A DNA stretch of 64,000 nt, from assembly GCF_029433095.1 (NCBI RefSeq), contig NZ_JARNTX010000001.1, forward strand, positions 1,984,001 to 2,048,000, written 5' to 3'. Positions 62,091-64,000 of this stretch are shown here, one piece after another; position 1 is the first letter of the stretch, and the number at the start of each line of letters is the position of its first letter. Both the position numbers and the translations under genes were made by a program. Below the pieces are notes generated by a model, which was not told the DNA's origin, searched no databases, and worked only from the letters and a program-made list of their open reading frames with translations. This DNA comes from Hymenobacter sp. YC55 (GTDB lineage Bacteria > Bacteroidota > Bacteroidia > Cytophagales > Hymenobacteraceae).

Positions 62091-62121
62091 TTGAGCGTTT
62101 GGAAAAAATGGCGGATATTTG
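62091..62121 (+). promoter_or_regulatory. Candidate promoter of infC-rpmI-rplT
   Basis: TTG at 62091-62093 and GATATTTG at 62114-62121, 20 bases apart. The -7 box differs from TAnnTTTG only at its first base. It would give a leader of about 80 bases before the ATA codon at 62205. Confidence 0.55.
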
Positions 62122-62204
62122 CCCGCTGATTGAACCCATTGAGCTAGTCTCATGTCATTTCAGTCCTAGAAAAGTATTTAGCTCACCCTTCAAGAGAACC
62201 AGCC

Positions 62205-62834
62205 ATAGCTACCCCCAATCGCCGCTATATTCCTCGCGCTCAGGTCGAGGAGCCGTTTAAAATCAATCAGAAGATTACGGCTCGGGAAGTGCGCCTCGTC
62301 GGTGACAACATCGAACAAGGCATCTATTCAATTGATCAAGCCCGGCGCCTAGCGCAGGAGCAGAACCTCGACCTTGTTGAGATTTCGCCCACTGCGGTTC
62401 CGCCTGTTTGCCGCGTCATCGACTACTCTAAGTTTAAGTACGAGCAGAAGAAGAAGACCCGCGAACTGAAAGCCAAGCAAACCAAAGTTATCCTGAAGGA
62501 AATCCGTTTCGGTCCTAACACCGATGACCACGACTTCGCCTTTAAGCTGAAGCACGCGCAGGAATTCCTGAAGGAAGGTGCCAAGATCAAGGCGTATGTT
62601 CACTTCGTAGGACGGAGTATCGTCTTCAAGGAGCGTGGCGAGATTTTGCTGCTCAAGTTTGCACAGGCCTTGGAAGATCTGGCGAAAGTAGAGCAACTTC
62701 CCAAGCTGGAAGGCAAGCGCATGTTCCTCTACCTGGCTCCCAAAGCAGTAGCACCCGCTAAGCCCAAGCCAGCGGCAGCGCCTGCCGCTCCTAAGGAAGC
62801 TGGCAAGGACAAAGCCGGACAGCCCGCCTCATAA
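62205..62834 (+). CDS. infC: Translation initiation factor IF-3, apparent ATA start
   Basis: 209 aa if it starts at ATA 62205. IF-3 keeps 30S subunits free and proofreads the start codon. The N-domain [17 protein letters not shown] and [20 protein letters not shown], the C-domain [18 protein letters not shown] and [15 protein letters not shown] are complete. The conserved N-domain begins well before the first ATG/GTG/TTG (GTG 62289). The reading frame is open back to a stop at 62145 with only ATA (62205) and ATT (62157) as rare initiators; ATA GCT ACC CCC gives the expected MATPNRR start. An Ala/Pro/Lys tail ends the protein. Rare initiators in infC are known from its autoregulation. Confidence 0.92.
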   Translation: MATPNRRYIPRAQVEEPFKINQKITAREVRLVGDNIEQGIYSIDQARRLAQEQNLDLVEISPTAVPPVCRVIDYSKFKYEQKKKTRELKAKQTKVILKEIRFGPNTDDHDFAFKLKHAQEFLKEGAKIKAYVHFVGRSIVFKERGEILLLKFAQALEDLAKVEQLPKLEGKRMFLYLAPKAVAPAKPKPAAAPAAPKEAGKDKAGQPAS

Positions 62835-62861
62835 GCAGCTGCCGAATAAAGAGTTTTTTCG

Positions 62862-62878
62862 ATGGCTTCGGCCATTTT
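62862..62878 (+). promoter_or_regulatory. UUCG hairpin between infC and rpmI
   Basis: atggc-ttcg-gccat, a 5-bp stem with a UUCG tetraloop, followed by TTTT. It may be a weak attenuator or protect the mRNA in the infC-rpmI spacer. Confidence 0.45.
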
Positions 62879-62944
62879 GTACGCTGGCGCCCCGGCCCTA
62901 GGCAGCCGACCGCCGCAGTTTTTTCACTTTTTACCACCTCCACA

Positions 62945-63139
62945 ATGCCGAAAATGAAGACCAAGTCCGGCGCCAAAAAGCGTTTTACGCTGACCGGCAC
63001 GGGCAAAATCAAGCGTAAGCACGCTTTCAAGAGCCACATTCTGACAAAAAAGTCGACCAAGCAAAAGCGTAATCTTACGCACGTTACCTTGGTAAGCTCG
63101 GCGGACATGAACCGCGTGAAAGATATGCTTACGATGTAA
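62945..63139 (+). CDS. rpmI: 50S ribosomal protein L35
   Basis: 64 aa, standard length. [20 protein letters not shown] at the start and [16 protein letters not shown] in the middle are the L35 signature. Between infC and rplT as in most bacteria. Confidence 0.98.
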   Translation: MPKMKTKSGAKKRFTLTGTGKIKRKHAFKSHILTKKSTKQKRNLTHVTLVSSADMNRVKDMLTM

Positions 63140-63140
63140 T

Positions 63141-63187
63141 TGCTGATAGTTGGTTGTTGATTGCTCTTTTTAAGAGCATTGTCAGCA
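63141..63187 (+). promoter_or_regulatory. Structured RNA spacer between rpmI and rplT
   Basis: Nested stems: outer tgctga (63141-63146) with tcagca (63182-63187), inner tgctctt (63162-63168) with aagagca (63172-63178). In several bacteria L20 controls this operon through mRNA structures, so it is a candidate regulatory element, though the words also resemble the dispersed repeat near dapD. Confidence 0.4.
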
Positions 63188-63292
63188 AGCAGCAGATAGC
63201 CATTACCCATTTAAACATTTAAACCAGGCGTCCGGCTAAAAACAAAGACAAGGCAAACGCTCTGTCGCCGACCGCCAAAAAACAAACAGGTT

Positions 63293-63637
63293 ATGCCAAG
63301 AAGTGTCAACCACGTGGCTTCGCGCCACCGTCGGAAAAAAGTAATGCGTTTGGCGAAAGGCTACTTCGGCCGTCGCAAGAACGTTTGGACCGTTGCCAAA
63401 AACGCCGTTGAAAAAGGTCTGCTCTACGCATACCGCGACCGTAAGACCAAAAAGCGCGAGTTCCGTGCCCTCTGGATTCAGCGTATTAACGCTGGTGCCC
63501 GTGAGCATGGTCTATCGTACTCGCAGCTGATGGGCGGTCTGAAGAAGGCTGGCATCGACCTCAACCGCAAAGTTCTGGCTGATTTGGCCCTGAACCACCC
63601 CGAGGCTTTCCGCGGCATCGTGGAGAAAGTTAAGTAG
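63293..63637 (+). CDS. rplT: 50S ribosomal protein L20
   Basis: 114 aa, full length. [19 protein letters not shown] then [24 protein letters not shown] and [17 protein letters not shown] are typical. L20 starts 50S assembly and in many bacteria represses its own operon. Strong terminator follows. Confidence 0.98.
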   Translation: MPRSVNHVASRHRRKKVMRLAKGYFGRRKNVWTVAKNAVEKGLLYAYRDRKTKKREFRALWIQRINAGAREHGLSYSQLMGGLKKAGIDLNRKVLADLALNHPEAFRGIVEKVK

Positions 63638-63657
63638 TCTGATTTCTGATTAAGCTC

Positions 63658-63698
63658 AACAAAAAGAGCCTGGCCACTTCGGTCAGGCTCTTTTTGTT
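63658..63698. terminator. Bidirectional terminator after rplT
   Basis: 15-bp perfect arms (aacaaaaagagcctg and complement), extended inwards with a wobble pair, T5 on both sides. It also faces the YitT-family gene on the minus strand. Confidence 0.94.
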
Positions 63699-63837
63699 GG
63701 TGGCTGCTAAAGCGTGTACTGAGAGTTTAAAACCACCCCAAATGGCATGCTTTAGCAAGCAGACTTAAATCAAGCAAATGCTTTAGGTAGGCAAGACACA
63801 GCAGGCACCATTCAACAGCCTTGCTTTATACTCTAGT

Positions 63838-64000
63838 TTAATCATGTAAGGGGCGTTTTTTAAGCATACCCCCGACGGCATCATCTACGCTCTGCTGAAC
63901 CAAGAAGGCCTGAGAGTCGATGCGCTTCACCTCCTCACGCAGCTTCGGTAGCTCCAGCCGTGTGACTACCGTAAAGATGATATTAATTTCCTCGCGGTGC
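63838..64000 (-). CDS. YitT/DUF2179-family membrane protein, C-terminal part
   Basis: The last 53 codons of a gene entering from the right edge; its stop is TAA at 63840 to 63838. The visible sequence, EINIIFTVVTRLELPKLREE followed by IDSQAFLVQQSVDDAVGG, matches the end of the cytosolic DUF2179 domain of YitT-type proteins, which have several membrane helices before it. Function of the family is unknown. Confidence 0.8.
   Translation of the reverse strand, partial: HREEINIIFTVVTRLELPKLREEVKRIDSQAFLVQQSVDDAVGGMLKKRPLHD

Noticed and set aside
1..64000. tRNA or rRNA genes, CRISPR arrays, insertion sequences, prophage or plasmid genes
   Set aside because: I looked for them by eye and saw none; a small degenerate tRNA could still be missed without a covariance search.

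Overview
The window looks like a chromosomal segment of a Hymenobacter-like member of the Bacteroidota (Cytophagales). Three things point there. The proteins are of Bacteroidota type (GSCFA-free housekeeping set, PD40-OmpA protein, DUF4199, App1-type phosphatase, FucP-type sugar symporter, split parE/parC). Shine-Dalgarno sites are mostly absent. Many upstream regions carry the Bacteroidota promoter pattern TTG-N18..20-TAnnTTTG. GC content is moderate to high in genes, with AT-rich promoter islands. No rRNA, tRNA, CRISPR array, insertion sequence or prophage gene was seen, so this is ordinary chromosome rather than a mobile island. Species assignment is inference.

Layout. 1-7.6 kb: the N-terminus of a carboxypeptidase-regulatory-like protein, a GlcG-like protein, lepA, folD, queE and a large PD40-OmpA envelope protein. 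7.9-9.0 kb: two tandem small secreted Spy/CpxP-like proteins (a third copy lies at 24.7 kb). 9-20 kb: gltA, an aldo/keto reductase, mnmE, a DtxR-type regulator, fabH, a glycosyltransferase, dapD, msrA and a 3-hydroxyacyl-CoA dehydrogenase. 20.5-31.2 kb: envelope and membrane genes (a 56-residue membrane protein, a beta-barrel protein, an L,D-transpeptidase, an M48 protease, a lipid kinase, a metallophosphoesterase) and an ABC-F ATPase. 31.4-37.5 kb: a LacI regulator divergent from a five-gene sugar operon. 37.7-50.7 kb: mtgA, App1-type phosphatase, M48 lipoprotease, topoisomerase IB, a divergent pair of kinase-like lipoproteins, an exonuclease/GIY-YIG fusion and a FemAB-like acyltransferase. 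50.9-64 kb: AI-2E transporter, parE, parC, two TPR proteins, then the conserved thrS-infC-rpmI-rplT translation cluster and the C-terminus of a YitT-family protein.

How genes work together. The sugar operon encodes uptake (FucP-like), anomer exchange (mutarotase), C1 oxidation (aldo/keto reductase resembling plant L-galactose dehydrogenase), lactone opening (COG3618 amidohydrolase) and a second oxidation by a zinc dehydrogenase resembling E. coli LgoD. Together this is an oxidative route for L-fucose and/or L-galactose that stops inside the window.

Most notable points: infC has no ATG/GTG/TTG start at its conserved N-terminus and appears to begin at ATA; the lipoprotein pair at 42.8-46.2 kb looks like an undescribed extracytoplasmic kinase-fold family with one apparently intact and one degenerate catalytic loop; and three Spy-like paralogs sit behind similar promoters. 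Convergent genes are separated by very long, near-perfect palindromic terminators.
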